From contig JABARV010000005.1 in the NCBI GenBank assembly GCA_019186965.1, positions 124,001-188,000 of the forward strand: 64,000 nucleotides of DNA. Reading direction: 5' to 3'. The translations under genes were made by a program, and so were the position numbers. The notes under the pieces are model-generated. The model saw only the letters and a list, made by a program, of their open reading frames with translations, was not told the origin of the DNA and searched no databases. This document shows, piece by piece, positions 44,028 through 53,329 of this stretch. Within the stretch, counting starts at the first letter, position 1. Each line of letters opens with the position of its first letter. Origin of the DNA: Turneriella sp. Lineage in GTDB: Bacteria > Spirochaetota > Leptospiria > Turneriellales > Turneriellaceae.

Positions 44028-44041
44028 CGCAAAAAAGCGTA

Positions 44042-44263
44042 CTATTCGTCTTTCCACTTAATGCACTCACCCGGGCAGTCGTCCATCGTTTCTTGCATTT
44101 TTGCATAATCTTCTTCGGGAACAATAGCATCTTGTATGTTTTGGTTATTGTTGTGCGTTTCGGAAAGATCGTCGTTATCCATCCTAAAATATTGGGGAAG
44201 CGTATCAACACAAAGACTGCAACTGGTGCAATCGTCTTTAATAACCCATGCTTTTCGGCTCAT
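44042..44263 (-). CDS. 4Fe-4S ferredoxin
   Basis: A 73-residue electron carrier. DDCTSCSLCVDTLPQYF supplies C12, C15 and C18, and DDCPGECIKW the fourth ligand near the C-terminus with its following proline pattern, giving one 4Fe-4S cluster as in monocluster ferredoxins. The acidic middle (ETHNNNQNIQD) is a spacer between the two halves. Convergent with the Gfo/Idh/MocA gene. The partner enzyme is unknown. Confidence 0.88.
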   Translation of the reverse strand: MSRKAWVIKDDCTSCSLCVDTLPQYFRMDNDDLSETHNNNQNIQDAIVPEEDYAKMQETMDDCPGECIKWKDE

Positions 44264-44409
44264 AATTAGAAAGTATAAAAAGCAAACAAAGCGTCAATTT
44301 TTTGTTGCAACGCCACAAAGAAATTCGACAATTTAGTGACGTGCATTAACCAGTGATAGAGAAAATGCCAAATTTTTTGCTTCAGCAATGGGTAAGACTT
44401 CCGATAGTA

Positions 44410-44495
44410 ATTATGTCACATACGTGGCATTCTCCAAGGAAGGAGGATTTAAAGGCATGGATGCCGTAAGGGAATTTCCCTCTAATTTTAAGGAG
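44410..44495 (+). promoter_or_regulatory. Leader of the Sm-like gene with two ribosome-binding sites
   Basis: The 237-base spacer between the ferredoxin and the small gene holds ATTATGTCACAT (44410-44421, also in the 21053 repeats), an AGGAGG before an in-frame-independent ATG at 44457, hairpins GGCAT-GG-ATGCC (44454-44465) and AGGGAA-T-TTCCCT (44469-44481), and AAGGAG (44490-44495) before the true start. It may be a regulated leader; no known riboswitch is recognised. Confidence 0.35.
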
Positions 44496-44500
44496 TATCC

Positions 44501-44731
44501 ATGCACAAACCTTCAATTGCGGCAAGCCGTAATAAATTCAAAAAAATCTTATCCCAATACGTAAAACACCAAGGGTTAGACTTAGAGGTTACCCTAAAAA
44601 CGGGAGAAAGAGTAACCCTATCTAAAATGCGTAAAATTGAAGGTGATCATGTTGTTTCCCGTACAGCGCGGGGGGCAGAATCATCGCTTGCTATTCGAGA
44701 CATCCGCCACTTGGAAGTTTTTGTCAGTTAA
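44501..44731 (+). CDS. Small Sm/Hfq-fold-like protein (candidate RNA binder)
   Basis: A 76-residue basic protein. After a helical N-terminus (IAASRNKFKKILSQYVKHQG), LDLEVTLKTGERVTLSKMRKIEGDHVV resembles an Sm1 motif (V-x-L-x-x-G) and SSLAIRDIRHLEVFV the Sm2-like closing strand, so a small beta-barrel like Hfq is plausible. Residue-level identity to Hfq is low and the family is not certain. AAGGAG lies 5 bases before the ATG. The stop is followed at once by a palindromic repeat element. Confidence 0.55.
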   Translation: MHKPSIAASRNKFKKILSQYVKHQGLDLEVTLKTGERVTLSKMRKIEGDHVVSRTARGAESSLAIRDIRHLEVFVS

Positions 44732-44739
44732 GTAAGCAA

Positions 44740-44772
44740 CCTCATGCGCCAACTCGTTGGCGCATGAGGCTC
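44740..44772. repeat. Short palindromic element with TAAGCAA flanks
   Basis: CCTCATGCGCCAA (44740-44752) and its perfect complement (44757-44769) form a 13-bp stem with loop CTCG, sharing the GCGCCAACTCG core with the other family copies, and the right side continues to GGCTC. TAAGCAA occurs on both sides (44733-44739 and 44773-44779), a candidate 7-bp target duplication. It begins 8 bases after the stop codon of the 76-residue gene. Confidence 0.7.
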
Positions 44773-44827
44773 TAAGCAAATTCCCTAACTTTATTGCCAA
44801 CGTGTCTAAGGCAGCTTTTCTGTACCC

Positions 44828-45796
44828 GTGCGCCGGATCGCTGCATTATGGCCGCTCGTTTTTTTAGCCGCGTGCGCCACATCCCCTAATTCAGGACCTC
44901 CCGTTCGGTTCGACGAAGTTATTGCACGCGCTACTACCCTTACAGAGACTGGGAGTGTCGATGAGGCCAAGTATGGCGAACTTGTCGACGCGCTCAAACG
45001 AATCCGCGAAGACGCATCCTACTACAAAAGTAACGCACAAAATATGCTTCTCGCCGAAAATTTTATGAAGCTCTTTCCTTCCGTTACGTGCGAATTGGAA
45101 GTAGCCGAGCCCGACGAAAAAATAACTGTTGCGCACGGATACAAAAACCCACTCGAACTTGTCGCTACTTGCCCGGCTAAGGCCCCTTTTGCCTTCGAAA
45201 CGACGAGCGATGCGGTAAAACTTAAAGGTGAAAGCTTTACTTTTAACGATGGAAAACTTTCGGCAAAATTACGCGTCGAAGGAGTAGATAAAAATCCCGC
45301 TAAAAACACAATCCGTTTTGGAGCGCGTTACTACGCCTCTGAACTTTTAACACTACTGCGCCTCGACTTTGATAGCGTTGACAAGAGTGTCATTGCAATC
45401 AATCCTGTAGAATACAAACTTGCAAGGGCCCCTTCTCCCGATGAAAGCGAAAATGGAGTCGCACTTCGCTCCACAAACGATTCTGCGGTACACGAAGGAA
45501 AAAATGCACCCACAGAAATCAGCCTAAAAGTTGAATTCAAGAAAGGTTCTATACAGCTTACACGTGAGATGCGTGAAAAAATTGCAGCACTTAAAATTTC
45601 TCCAGGACAAAAAGTGCGTATTACAGGCTACGGAGACAAAACGGGTAAAAATATGGAGGCTATTGCAAACCTACGTGCGCGTGTTATAGCTTCTTTCCTT
45701 AACGAAACTACAGGTGAAGTCGACGCTGTTCTTGAATGGAAACACAAACCCGATAGCGGTATGGAAAGCATGGCTTTCATAGAAGGAGTTAAATAA
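44828..45796 (+). CDS. OmpA-like-domain lipoprotein
   Basis: Starts with GTG at 44828 (MRRIAALWPLVFLAACATS; lipobox LAAC). The middle (residues 30-200) is a beta-rich domain of unknown type, and the C-terminal 100 residues (ISLKVEFKKGSIQLTREMREKIAALKISPGQKVRITGYGDKTGKNMEAIANLRARVI) are an OmpA/Pal-like peptidoglycan-binding domain, slightly divergent from the classical NxxLSxxRA. Its stop is directly followed by the ccmF ATG, so the pair is translationally linked. May tether the envelope or a cytochrome-maturation complex. Confidence 0.75.
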   Translation: MRRIAALWPLVFLAACATSPNSGPPVRFDEVIARATTLTETGSVDEAKYGELVDALKRIREDASYYKSNAQNMLLAENFMKLFPSVTCELEVAEPDEKITVAHGYKNPLELVATCPAKAPFAFETTSDAVKLKGESFTFNDGKLSAKLRVEGVDKNPAKNTIRFGARYYASELLTLLRLDFDSVDKSVIAINPVEYKLARAPSPDESENGVALRSTNDSAVHEGKNAPTEISLKVEFKKGSIQLTREMREKIAALKISPGQKVRITGYGDKTGKNMEAIANLRARVIASFLNETTGEVDAVLEWKHKPDSGMESMAFIEGVK

Positions 45797-47980
45797 ATGC
45801 ATATTTTTGCCTCAATCGTTTTTAACTTGATGCTTGCAACTGCAGGGTACGCAGTACTTACAGCGCTCCTTTATATCATCCAAGTACGCCGCGTACGTTT
45901 GGCCGCTGGCCAAACGCCCGCCGATGCTCTTTACGCAACTAAAGCTTTGCGCACTTCACTTTCGTCGGCGCGTTCCGCAGTAGAATTACACCTTATCGCA
46001 GTTTCCATTTGTGTTGCTCTTCTTTTATACATGCTTGCTACAGCGGATTTTTCCATCGTGTACGTTGCAGAGCACGTCAACTTACAGCTCCCAATGTTCT
46101 ACCGCCTCACCTCGCTTTGGGCAGGGCAAGCAGGTTCGATGCTTTGGTGGAATTTTTTAGTTATACTCTTTTCTTACTTAGCAATACGCCACATACGTAA
46201 GGTCGAACCCGTGCTTGAACCTTACATGATTGCAATACTCATGGCTATTTCATTATTTTTTACTGCGATTGGCTGCTTTGCGCCAAGCTCAGACCCATTC
46301 CGTATTTTTCAAGCGGGTATAGATGTGTATGCACAACCCGAGGGGCGTGGGCTTAACCCACTACTCCAACATTGGGCGATGATTATCCATCCGCCAATTT
46401 TATACTTGGGCTACGTTGCATTTGCCGTGCCTTTCGCGATAGCTATGTCTGCCCTCCTTTATAGCCGCAATAGCAAAAATACTGCCGAAGCTGTAGGGCT
46501 GCAAAGCCTTGCTGTTTCTCAACGTTGGATTAAATATGTGCGGCGTTGGACTATTTTCAGTTGGTTCTTCTTGGGCGCGGGGATCCTTTTGGGCGGCAAA
46601 TGGGCATACGAAGAACTTGGCTGGGGTGGTTACTGGGCATGGGACCCTGTCGAGAACGCTTCTTTAATGCCGTGGCTTACCGCAACGGCTTTCCTCCACT
46701 CGATTATCGTCGAAGAAAAACGGGGAATGCTTAAAGTGTGGAACATGGTTTTGGTTTCGATTACTTTCATCATGACCGTTGTCGGTACAGCGCTTACCCG
46801 TTCGGGTGTTGTGCAGTCTGTACACGCGTTTGCCCAATCCAATTTAGGGGGATTTTTTCTTGCGTTCATTATCCTCATTATACTTTTTTGCGCATGGCTG
46901 ATTTACCGCCGCTACGATTTACTCAAGTCGGCGACGCCCATTGAGTCCCTCCTAAGCCGCGAGGTAGGTTTTCTCTTTAACAATGTACTTTTGCTTGCAT
47001 CGCTTTTTATCGTCTTTTTTGGTACAATGTACCCTACTATAAGCGAAGCCATTTCAGGAAGGCGTGAGTCTGTTACCGCAGAATGGTTTAACCGTTTTAT
47101 GGCTCCCATGGGAATCATTATTTTATTTCTAACGGGATTAGGCCCCCTACTTGCGTGGCGGGTTACAAAGCTTAAAGTACTCTTTAAAAATTTACGCCTA
47201 CCCCTCGCTATGGCGTTTGTTGCCGCGCTTGCTGCATTTTTTATCGCAGGAGGATTTGTCCTCCATTGGAACACAACACGCATTCTAGCCCTTTTCACAT
47301 TTGCGGGATCTGCATTCGTTATTACTGGAGTTCTCGAAGAATGGTATAAAGCAAGCCGTGCGCGGCGTGACTACACCCGTGAGAATTTTTTTATCGCACA
47401 CCTACTTGTTCTTTTCCAAAACAAGCGCCGTTTTTTGGGTTACATGGTACACATCGCCATGGCGATTTTATTTTCGGGCTTTGCCGGCCTTTCTTTTGGA
47501 ACAGAAGGAAGGCTAACCCTTGCGCAGGGCGAAACACAGGAATTTAGCGGCTACCAAATCCATATCGAAAAATATGAGGAGAAAATGATGCCCGAAGGTG
47601 CGCGTGTGCCACTTTATGGAACGCGTATGGTTACCATCGCGGTTTATAAAGATAATAAACTTTTAGGGCGCGACACCACAGAAATCCGCACATACCCAAT
47701 GTTCAGCTTTCGCGACGCAGCATTTTCCGATTCACAAAACACTTCAGAGCCTGCAATCATCTCGACACTCTTCCGTGATGTCTATGTGCAGCTAGGCGGC
47801 GATGAAAAAGGCCGCCTTGTAATGCAGGTGTGGATCAACCCGCTCGTGCGCTGGGTATGGGCTGGTTTTGGATTTTACATCATTATGGGCCTTTTACTTT
47901 TGCTTCCTATTGGCGAAAAAAAGGTTCTCCGTTTGGGACGCTTTACACTCTCTGTTACTCCACAGCCCAAAACGGCGTAA
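45797..47980 (+). CDS. ccmF: Cytochrome c-type biogenesis protein CcmF (haem lyase)
   Basis: A polytopic inner-membrane protein of 727 residues that attaches haem to apocytochrome c. The haem-handling WWD domain is visible at residues 276-287 (WGGYWAWDPVEN), with WAGQAGS (108-114) and HPPILYLGY (198-206) nearby; a periplasmic loop near the C-terminus (FSGYQIHIEKYEEKMM) is CcmF-type. No other ccm genes are adjacent. It starts immediately after the OmpA-like gene stop and is followed after 12 bases by ppc. Confidence 0.9.
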   Translation: MHIFASIVFNLMLATAGYAVLTALLYIIQVRRVRLAAGQTPADALYATKALRTSLSSARSAVELHLIAVSICVALLLYMLATADFSIVYVAEHVNLQLPMFYRLTSLWAGQAGSMLWWNFLVILFSYLAIRHIRKVEPVLEPYMIAILMAISLFFTAIGCFAPSSDPFRIFQAGIDVYAQPEGRGLNPLLQHWAMIIHPPILYLGYVAFAVPFAIAMSALLYSRNSKNTAEAVGLQSLAVSQRWIKYVRRWTIFSWFFLGAGILLGGKWAYEELGWGGYWAWDPVENASLMPWLTATAFLHSIIVEEKRGMLKVWNMVLVSITFIMTVVGTALTRSGVVQSVHAFAQSNLGGFFLAFIILIILFCAWLIYRRYDLLKSATPIESLLSREVGFLFNNVLLLASLFIVFFGTMYPTISEAISGRRESVTAEWFNRFMAPMGIIILFLTGLGPLLAWRVTKLKVLFKNLRLPLAMAFVAALAAFFIAGGFVLHWNTTRILALFTFAGSAFVITGVLEEWYKASRARRDYTRENFFIAHLLVLFQNKRRFLGYMVHIAMAILFSGFAGLSFGTEGRLTLAQGETQEFSGYQIHIEKYEEKMMPEGARVPLYGTRMVTIAVYKDNKLLGRDTTEIRTYPMFSFRDAAFSDSQNTSEPAIISTLFRDVYVQLGGDEKGRLVMQVWINPLVRWVWAGFGFYIIMGLLLLLPIGEKKVLRLGRFTLSVTPQPKTA

Positions 47981-47992
47981 GCGCCAAATGCA

Positions 47993-50605
47993 ATGGAAGG
48001 AAACACCGCGCTAAGCCTCGAAAGAGACGTTGAATTTTTACATGCCCTCTTTGAAGAGATACTTGTCGAAAGCGAAGGTGAAGCGTTTGCACGCACCGTT
48101 AAAGAAATTCTTAAACTTTCACGCGCATACCGCGAAAAAAAAAGTGAAAAAGAATTTCAAGATTTAATCCACCTTGTCGAAGCAACGCCGCTTAACGACG
48201 CTGAAAAATTAACGCGTGCTTTAACTGTATACCTTACCCTTGTCAACATTGCTGAAGAACACCACAAAGTACGGCTTACACGGCGCGAGAAAGAAGGCGC
48301 AACAGCAAAAACCTTTGACGCTCTTTTAGCTGCGCAAGTAACTCCCGACGCGCTTTACGACGCTGTTATCAACTTGCGCATCGAGCTTGTGCTTACCGCA
48401 CACCCTACAGAAATTATGCGGCGGGGACTTCTCCAAAAATATACCAACATTTCACTTGCGCTACAAATCCGCGATTACGCAGATGTTCCGCCTTTAGATA
48501 GAAAATTTAACGAAGAGGCAATTTGCCGTGAAATCTACGGAATTTGGGAAACAGACGCTATCCGCAAAAAACAACCACGCGCTACAGACGAAGCATACGG
48601 CGGGCTTTTAATTTTTGAACAAACGCTTTGGAACGAAATGCCGCGTTACTTACGCGAACTTTCGCTTGCGCTTAAAGAACGTACAGGAAAGCCGCTTCCG
48701 CTTACTGCAACCCCCATCCGTTTTGCCTCGTGGATGGGGGGAGATAGAGACGGGAATCCCAATGTTACACACTCTGTTACAAGGCGCTCTGTACATTTGG
48801 CGCAATGGATGGCGGCAGTGCTGTACGAAAGGGAAATCGACAAGTTACGCTTTGAACTTTCTATGAGCGGCGCAAGTAGTGCGTTTTTATCGCTTACAAA
48901 CAATGCACACGAGCCCTACCGTGTTTATTTGAAAAAGACCCTCTCTAAAATGGCATCAACGCGTACTCGCCTCGAAGAATTACTCGAAAAAGGTACAACG
49001 CATATTACCGAGTACTACCGCGATACGCAAGAACTTATAGACGAATTAGTTTTAGTCTACGACTCTCTTGTCCAAACAAATATGGAGGCGATTGCCGATG
49101 GCCGCCTATCTGACTTACTACGCCGCTTGGCTGTTTTTGGTCTATCGCTAGTTACGCTCGACATCCGCCAAGAGTCTTCACGGCATGTACTTGCAATAGA
49201 AGAAATTACACAAGCGTTAGGAATTTCTTCGTACAAAGAAATGAGCGAAGAAGAAAGGATTGATTTTTTGTGTACAGAGTTAAAAAATCCACGGCCACTT
49301 GTTCCCCCCGATGCAGAGTTTTCTCCCGAATGCCGTGAAATTTTAGACACATACCATGCGCTTTCCGAGATTCGTACAGAATCTCTTGGGGCATACGTTA
49401 TTTCGATGGCAAAAAGTGCATCGGATATTTTGTTGGTACACCTCCTCCAAAAGGTGGGGGGGCGCAAGAAGCACTTGCGCGTAGTTCCGCTTTTTGAAAC
49501 CATTACCGATTTAAAAAATGCACCGCGCGTTCTTGAAACGCTTTTCCAAATTCCCGAATACTTATCCCTTATCCAAAGCAAACAAGAGATAATGGTTGGC
49601 TATTCGGATAGCGCAAAAGACTCGGGAATTTTAACTGCTGCATGGAATTTGTACCGTGCGCAAGAGGCAATCGTTGAGGTTTGCAAAAAAGCCAAAATCG
49701 AAGTTACGCTCTTCCACGGACGCGGGGGCTCTATCGGGCGCGGGGGTGGCCCAACGCACTTGGGAATTTTATCACAGCCCCCCGGCTCCATAGCTGGCCG
49801 CATCCGCGTTACCGAACAAGGAGAAATGATCCAAGCAAAATTTGCCTTGCCCAGCGTCGCACGCCGTACACTCGAAATTTATTCCGCTGCGGTGCTTACT
49901 GCAACACTACTTCCCGCGCCGAAAGCGCCTAAAGAATTTCGAGACGCAATGGATGTGCTCGCAGAAAAAAGCGCTTCTTCGTACAGGGAGATTGTCTACG
50001 AGAATGCAGAATTTATTGATTTTTTTCAAACAGTAACTCCCGTAAAAGAACTCTCACACCTTAACATGAGTTCGCGTCCTGTTAAACGTGGCACAGGGGG
50101 GTTAGAAAGCTTACGCGCAATTCCATGGAATTTTGCTTGGACACAGACACGCACCTTACTTCCCTCGTGGTTAGGCGTTGGGTACGCAATTAGTACCTTC
50201 AAGAACAAAGAGTTATTACACACAATGCGCAGAGAATGGTATTTTTTTCGTGCGTTTATCGACCTAATAGAGATGGTACTTACCAAAACCGATATGCGGA
50301 TTGCACTTTATTACGCAGAAGTTTTGAGCGCTTTCAAAGACACCAAAGTGCAAAAGGCGATTTACACACAACTCGATGAAACACGCAAACAAATTTTAAG
50401 TCTTTCGGAAAGTACAACGCTAATGGCATACGATTCCAACTTGCAGCGTGAAATCGACGATCGCTCGTTATGGTTAAATCCGCTTAATGTTTTACAGGTG
50501 TTCTTTTTAAAGGCATTACGTAATAACCCTGAAGACGAGGTACTCCGGCGTAGATTGCTATTAACCATCAACGGTATCGCAGCAGGCTTAAAAAACACAG
50601 GATAA
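47993..50605 (+). CDS. ppc: Phosphoenolpyruvate carboxylase
   Basis: Converts PEP and bicarbonate to oxaloacetate, replenishing the TCA cycle. The catalytic His137 in VLTAHPTEIMRR, FASWMGGDRDGNPNV and FHGRGGSIGRGGGPTH are all conserved, as is the C-terminal ALLLTINGIAAGLKNTG ending in the NTG regulatory terminus. At 870 residues it is a full-length bacterial PEPC. The ATG at 47993 is preceded by AATGCAATGG without a strong Shine-Dalgarno sequence. The next gene encodes an SdhB-type subunit, a related step of C4 metabolism. Confidence 0.97.
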   Translation: MEGNTALSLERDVEFLHALFEEILVESEGEAFARTVKEILKLSRAYREKKSEKEFQDLIHLVEATPLNDAEKLTRALTVYLTLVNIAEEHHKVRLTRREKEGATAKTFDALLAAQVTPDALYDAVINLRIELVLTAHPTEIMRRGLLQKYTNISLALQIRDYADVPPLDRKFNEEAICREIYGIWETDAIRKKQPRATDEAYGGLLIFEQTLWNEMPRYLRELSLALKERTGKPLPLTATPIRFASWMGGDRDGNPNVTHSVTRRSVHLAQWMAAVLYEREIDKLRFELSMSGASSAFLSLTNNAHEPYRVYLKKTLSKMASTRTRLEELLEKGTTHITEYYRDTQELIDELVLVYDSLVQTNMEAIADGRLSDLLRRLAVFGLSLVTLDIRQESSRHVLAIEEITQALGISSYKEMSEEERIDFLCTELKNPRPLVPPDAEFSPECREILDTYHALSEIRTESLGAYVISMAKSASDILLVHLLQKVGGRKKHLRVVPLFETITDLKNAPRVLETLFQIPEYLSLIQSKQEIMVGYSDSAKDSGILTAAWNLYRAQEAIVEVCKKAKIEVTLFHGRGGSIGRGGGPTHLGILSQPPGSIAGRIRVTEQGEMIQAKFALPSVARRTLEIYSAAVLTATLLPAPKAPKEFRDAMDVLAEKSASSYREIVYENAEFIDFFQTVTPVKELSHLNMSSRPVKRGTGGLESLRAIPWNFAWTQTRTLLPSWLGVGYAISTFKNKELLHTMRREWYFFRAFIDLIEMVLTKTDMRIALYYAEVLSAFKDTKVQKAIYTQLDETRKQILSLSESTTLMAYDSNLQREIDDRSLWLNPLNVLQVFFLKALRNNPEDEVLRRRLLLTINGIAAGLKNTG

Positions 50606-50654
50606 AAACATTTTTCGCTTTATGCCATAATTCCAAAAAGTAGCATAGTCTATA

Positions 50655-51404
50655 ATGAAGCTCAAACTAAAAATCTGGCGCCAAAACGATAATAAATCCA
50701 AAGGCTCTTTTAAAAACTACCAAGTCGACAACGTAAACGAGCACATGTCGTTTCTCGAAATGCTCGATGTTTTAAACGAAGATTTAACGCATAAAGGCGA
50801 CGAACCGATTGCGTTTAGCCACGACTGCCGCGAAGGTATTTGTGGTTCGTGCGCAATGGTCATTAACGGCCATCCCCACGGGCCAGAGCACGGTACAGCA
50901 ACTTGCCAACTCCACATGCGCAAGTTCAAAGATGGCCAAGCGGTAACAATTGAGCCTCTACGTGCAAAAGCGTTCCCTGTACTCAAAGATTTAGTCGTCG
51001 ATCGCTCTGCGTTCGATCGTGTCCAACAAGCAGGCGGATATATCACCGTCAGCACTGGCTCTGCTCCTGAAGCAAACTTAACACCTGTTCCCAAAGCGGT
51101 TGCAGACGAGGCTTTTCTTGCTGCACAGTGCATTGGCTGCGGCGCGTGCGTTGCCGCATGTAAAAATGCGTCGGCAATGCTTTTTGTTGCTGCAAAAGTA
51201 TCGCATTTATCCCTTATGCCACAAGGTGACGCAGAGCGTGCCGAGCGCGTTCGTAAAATGGTTAAAGCAATGGACGACGAAGGCTTTGGTAACTGCACCA
51301 ACACAGGCGCGTGCGAGGCGGAGTGCCCTAAAGAAATTTCAATTAGCCACATTGCACGTATGAACCGCGAATTTCTAAGCGCAACAGCAATTAGCGAACA
51401 CTAA
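50655..51404 (+). CDS. sdhB: Succinate dehydrogenase/fumarate reductase iron-sulfur subunit
   Basis: A 249-residue electron-transfer subunit. The N-terminal 2Fe-2S domain has [12 protein letters not shown] (C58, C63, C66) and C84 after a His-rich stretch; the C-terminal ferredoxin-like domain has [19 protein letters not shown] and [16 protein letters not shown] for the 4Fe-4S and 3Fe-4S clusters. This is the shorter type seen with single-anchor (type B) enzymes. No sdhA or sdhC lies next to it, so the partner subunits are encoded elsewhere or outside the window. Confidence 0.9.
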   Translation: MKLKLKIWRQNDNKSKGSFKNYQVDNVNEHMSFLEMLDVLNEDLTHKGDEPIAFSHDCREGICGSCAMVINGHPHGPEHGTATCQLHMRKFKDGQAVTIEPLRAKAFPVLKDLVVDRSAFDRVQQAGGYITVSTGSAPEANLTPVPKAVADEAFLAAQCIGCGACVAACKNASAMLFVAAKVSHLSLMPQGDAERAERVRKMVKAMDDEGFGNCTNTGACEAECPKEISISHIARMNREFLSATAISEH

Positions 51405-51427
51405 AAAGCTATAACCAAATTAAATAT

Positions 51428-52294
51428 ATGAAAACAAAAACAATGCTACTTGTCGTGTCTTGTATGGCCACTTTTGCCTCCGCATGCGACAAAACTCCAA
51501 AAAACAAGGCGGCAGCAATGCAAAATGTAAAAAGCGAAATGAAGCGTGCAGCAAACCCCATCGCAATCCTCGAAACATCGATGGGGACCATCACAGTTGA
51601 GCTTTACCAACATGCAGCTCCTAAAACTGTAGAAAATTTTATCGCCCTTGCGCGTGGAGATAAAGAATTTACCGACACCGATGGAGAGAAAGTAAAGCGT
51701 CCCTACTTTAACGGGCTTATTTTCCATCGCGTAATTCCCAACTTTATGATCCAAGGAGGAGACATTAAAGGCGACGGAACAGGCGGCCCTGGGTACCATT
51801 TTGCCGATGAGATAAACGCGAAGGCGTTAGGGCTAGACAAAATTAAAGTCTCTGCAGCGCCCATGGCGCAAAACGAAATTGCTCAGGTTGTACGTAACGA
51901 AATTTTTAAAAAGCTCAACATTAAGAGCCAAGAAGATTTAAACAAAAAAATGGCGCAGGTACAAGCCCTTTTTAAAGAAGAACAAAAAAAGTGGAGTGAC
52001 AAATCCCTCGAAGAACTCTACACAGCGCGTGGTATTACGTATACCCCTAACTTAGAGTCCGAGTCTAATACGAAAGGCTCGCTCTCGATGGCGAACGCAG
52101 GCCCCAATACCAACGGAAGCCAATTTTTCATTAACGTTGTCAATAACACATACCTCGACGGCAAGCATACCGTTTTTGGCCGTGTTTTAGCAGGAATCGA
52201 GGTCGCCGAAAAAATCACGCAAGTTGAGCGTGACCAAAGCGACTGTCCAGAAACTCCAGTAAAACTTAAAAAAGTAACCATCTTAGAAAATTGA
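51428..52294 (+). CDS. Cyclophilin-type peptidyl-prolyl isomerase lipoprotein
   Basis: Folds exported proteins. The signal peptide ends in a lipobox (FASAC), then a cyclophilin domain: AILETSMGTITVELYQHAAPKTVENFIALA, HRVIPNFMIQGGD, GSLSMANAGPNTNGSQFFINVV. Between GPGYHFADE and the GSLSMANAG strand there is an insert of about 75 mostly helical residues (LNKKMAQVQALFKEEQKKW) not in minimal cyclophilins. Its stop overlaps the argC start by TTGA. Likely periplasmic or outer-membrane attached. Confidence 0.88.
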   Translation: MKTKTMLLVVSCMATFASACDKTPKNKAAAMQNVKSEMKRAANPIAILETSMGTITVELYQHAAPKTVENFIALARGDKEFTDTDGEKVKRPYFNGLIFHRVIPNFMIQGGDIKGDGTGGPGYHFADEINAKALGLDKIKVSAAPMAQNEIAQVVRNEIFKKLNIKSQEDLNKKMAQVQALFKEEQKKWSDKSLEELYTARGITYTPNLESESNTKGSLSMANAGPNTNGSQFFINVVNNTYLDGKHTVFGRVLAGIEVAEKITQVERDQSDCPETPVKLKKVTILEN

Positions 52295-53328
52295 CAAATT
52301 TGATTCGTGTAGGTATTCTGGGCGCGGGTGGCTTTACAGGCCAGGAGCTATTGCGCCTTTTCGCCCGCCATCGACAGGTCGATGTCGTTTATGCAACCTC
52401 TTCCGAATACGCGGGAAAAAGTATCGCCGAAGCTTTTCCCTCGCTCTTGAACGAGAAATATAAAAGGCTCTCTTTCTCGGGGCACCCAAAATCTATTAGC
52501 GACACTCCCCAAATGGACGCGGTGTTTCTTGCAACGCCAGACGATGTTTCGCTTAAATGGGCGCCAGAATTTTTGAAAGCGGGCGTTAAAGTCATCGACA
52601 TTTCGGGAGCTTTTCGGCTTAAAGATCCATCCGCATTTTTGGAATTTTACGGTTTGGAACATACAGAACCCAGAGCTTTAGAAAATGCAGTGTACGGATT
52701 AACCGAAGCACACCGTGAAAAAATTAAGAGTGCATCTTTAGTTGCAAACCCCGGTTGCTACCCAACCGCAGCAACACTACCCCTTTGGGTATACCGCGAC
52801 CTTATAGATTTCACAAAGCCTATAATTATCGACGCGAAAAGTGGAACTTCTGGGGCCGGTGGACGCAAAGAAAAAGATGGGCTTGGCTACTCGACAGTCT
52901 ATGAAAATTTTCGTAGCTATAAAAGCGCAAAGCACCAACACGCGCCCGAAATTGCACAAGAAGTAAATACCCTTACAGGCCAAAACGCCGCAGTCAGATT
53001 TACTCCGCACCTTTTACCAATGTACAGAGGTATTTTATCCTCGACGTATGTTTTTCCAAAAGCGGGTATAAATAATGCAGATTTTGTAAAGGCTGCACGC
53101 TCTGTAGCGTACGAACCCTTTTTGCGTTACCGTGAAAACGTCGACGCAGTTGAACTTAAGCACGTGCAGCATACAAACTATTGCGACTTTGCACACTACT
53201 TCGATGAAAAAAGTGGCGTCGTGCTTATTGTTTCTGCCATTGATAATTTAATGAAAGGTGCGGCAGGACAAGCGGTGCAAAACCTAAACCTGATGTTTGG
53301 TTTTCCCGAAAATATGGGGGTTATGTAA
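52291..53328 (+). CDS. argC: N-acetyl-gamma-glutamyl-phosphate reductase
   Basis: Third step of arginine synthesis: NADPH reduction of the acyl phosphate. The dinucleotide loop VGILGAGGFTGQELLRLF, the catalytic Cys in LVANPGCYPTAATLPL, IIDAKSGTSGAGGRKEK and HLLPMYRGILSST are diagnostic. Length 345. The start is TTG at 52291, overlapping the cyclophilin stop (TTGA). Remaining arg genes, except argF at 27 kb, are out of view. Confidence 0.95.
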   Translation: MTNLIRVGILGAGGFTGQELLRLFARHRQVDVVYATSSEYAGKSIAEAFPSLLNEKYKRLSFSGHPKSISDTPQMDAVFLATPDDVSLKWAPEFLKAGVKVIDISGAFRLKDPSAFLEFYGLEHTEPRALENAVYGLTEAHREKIKSASLVANPGCYPTAATLPLWVYRDLIDFTKPIIIDAKSGTSGAGGRKEKDGLGYSTVYENFRSYKSAKHQHAPEIAQEVNTLTGQNAAVRFTPHLLPMYRGILSSTYVFPKAGINNADFVKAARSVAYEPFLRYRENVDAVELKHVQHTNYCDFAHYFDEKSGVVLIVSAIDNLMKGAAGQAVQNLNLMFGFPENMGVM

Positions 53329-53329
53329 A

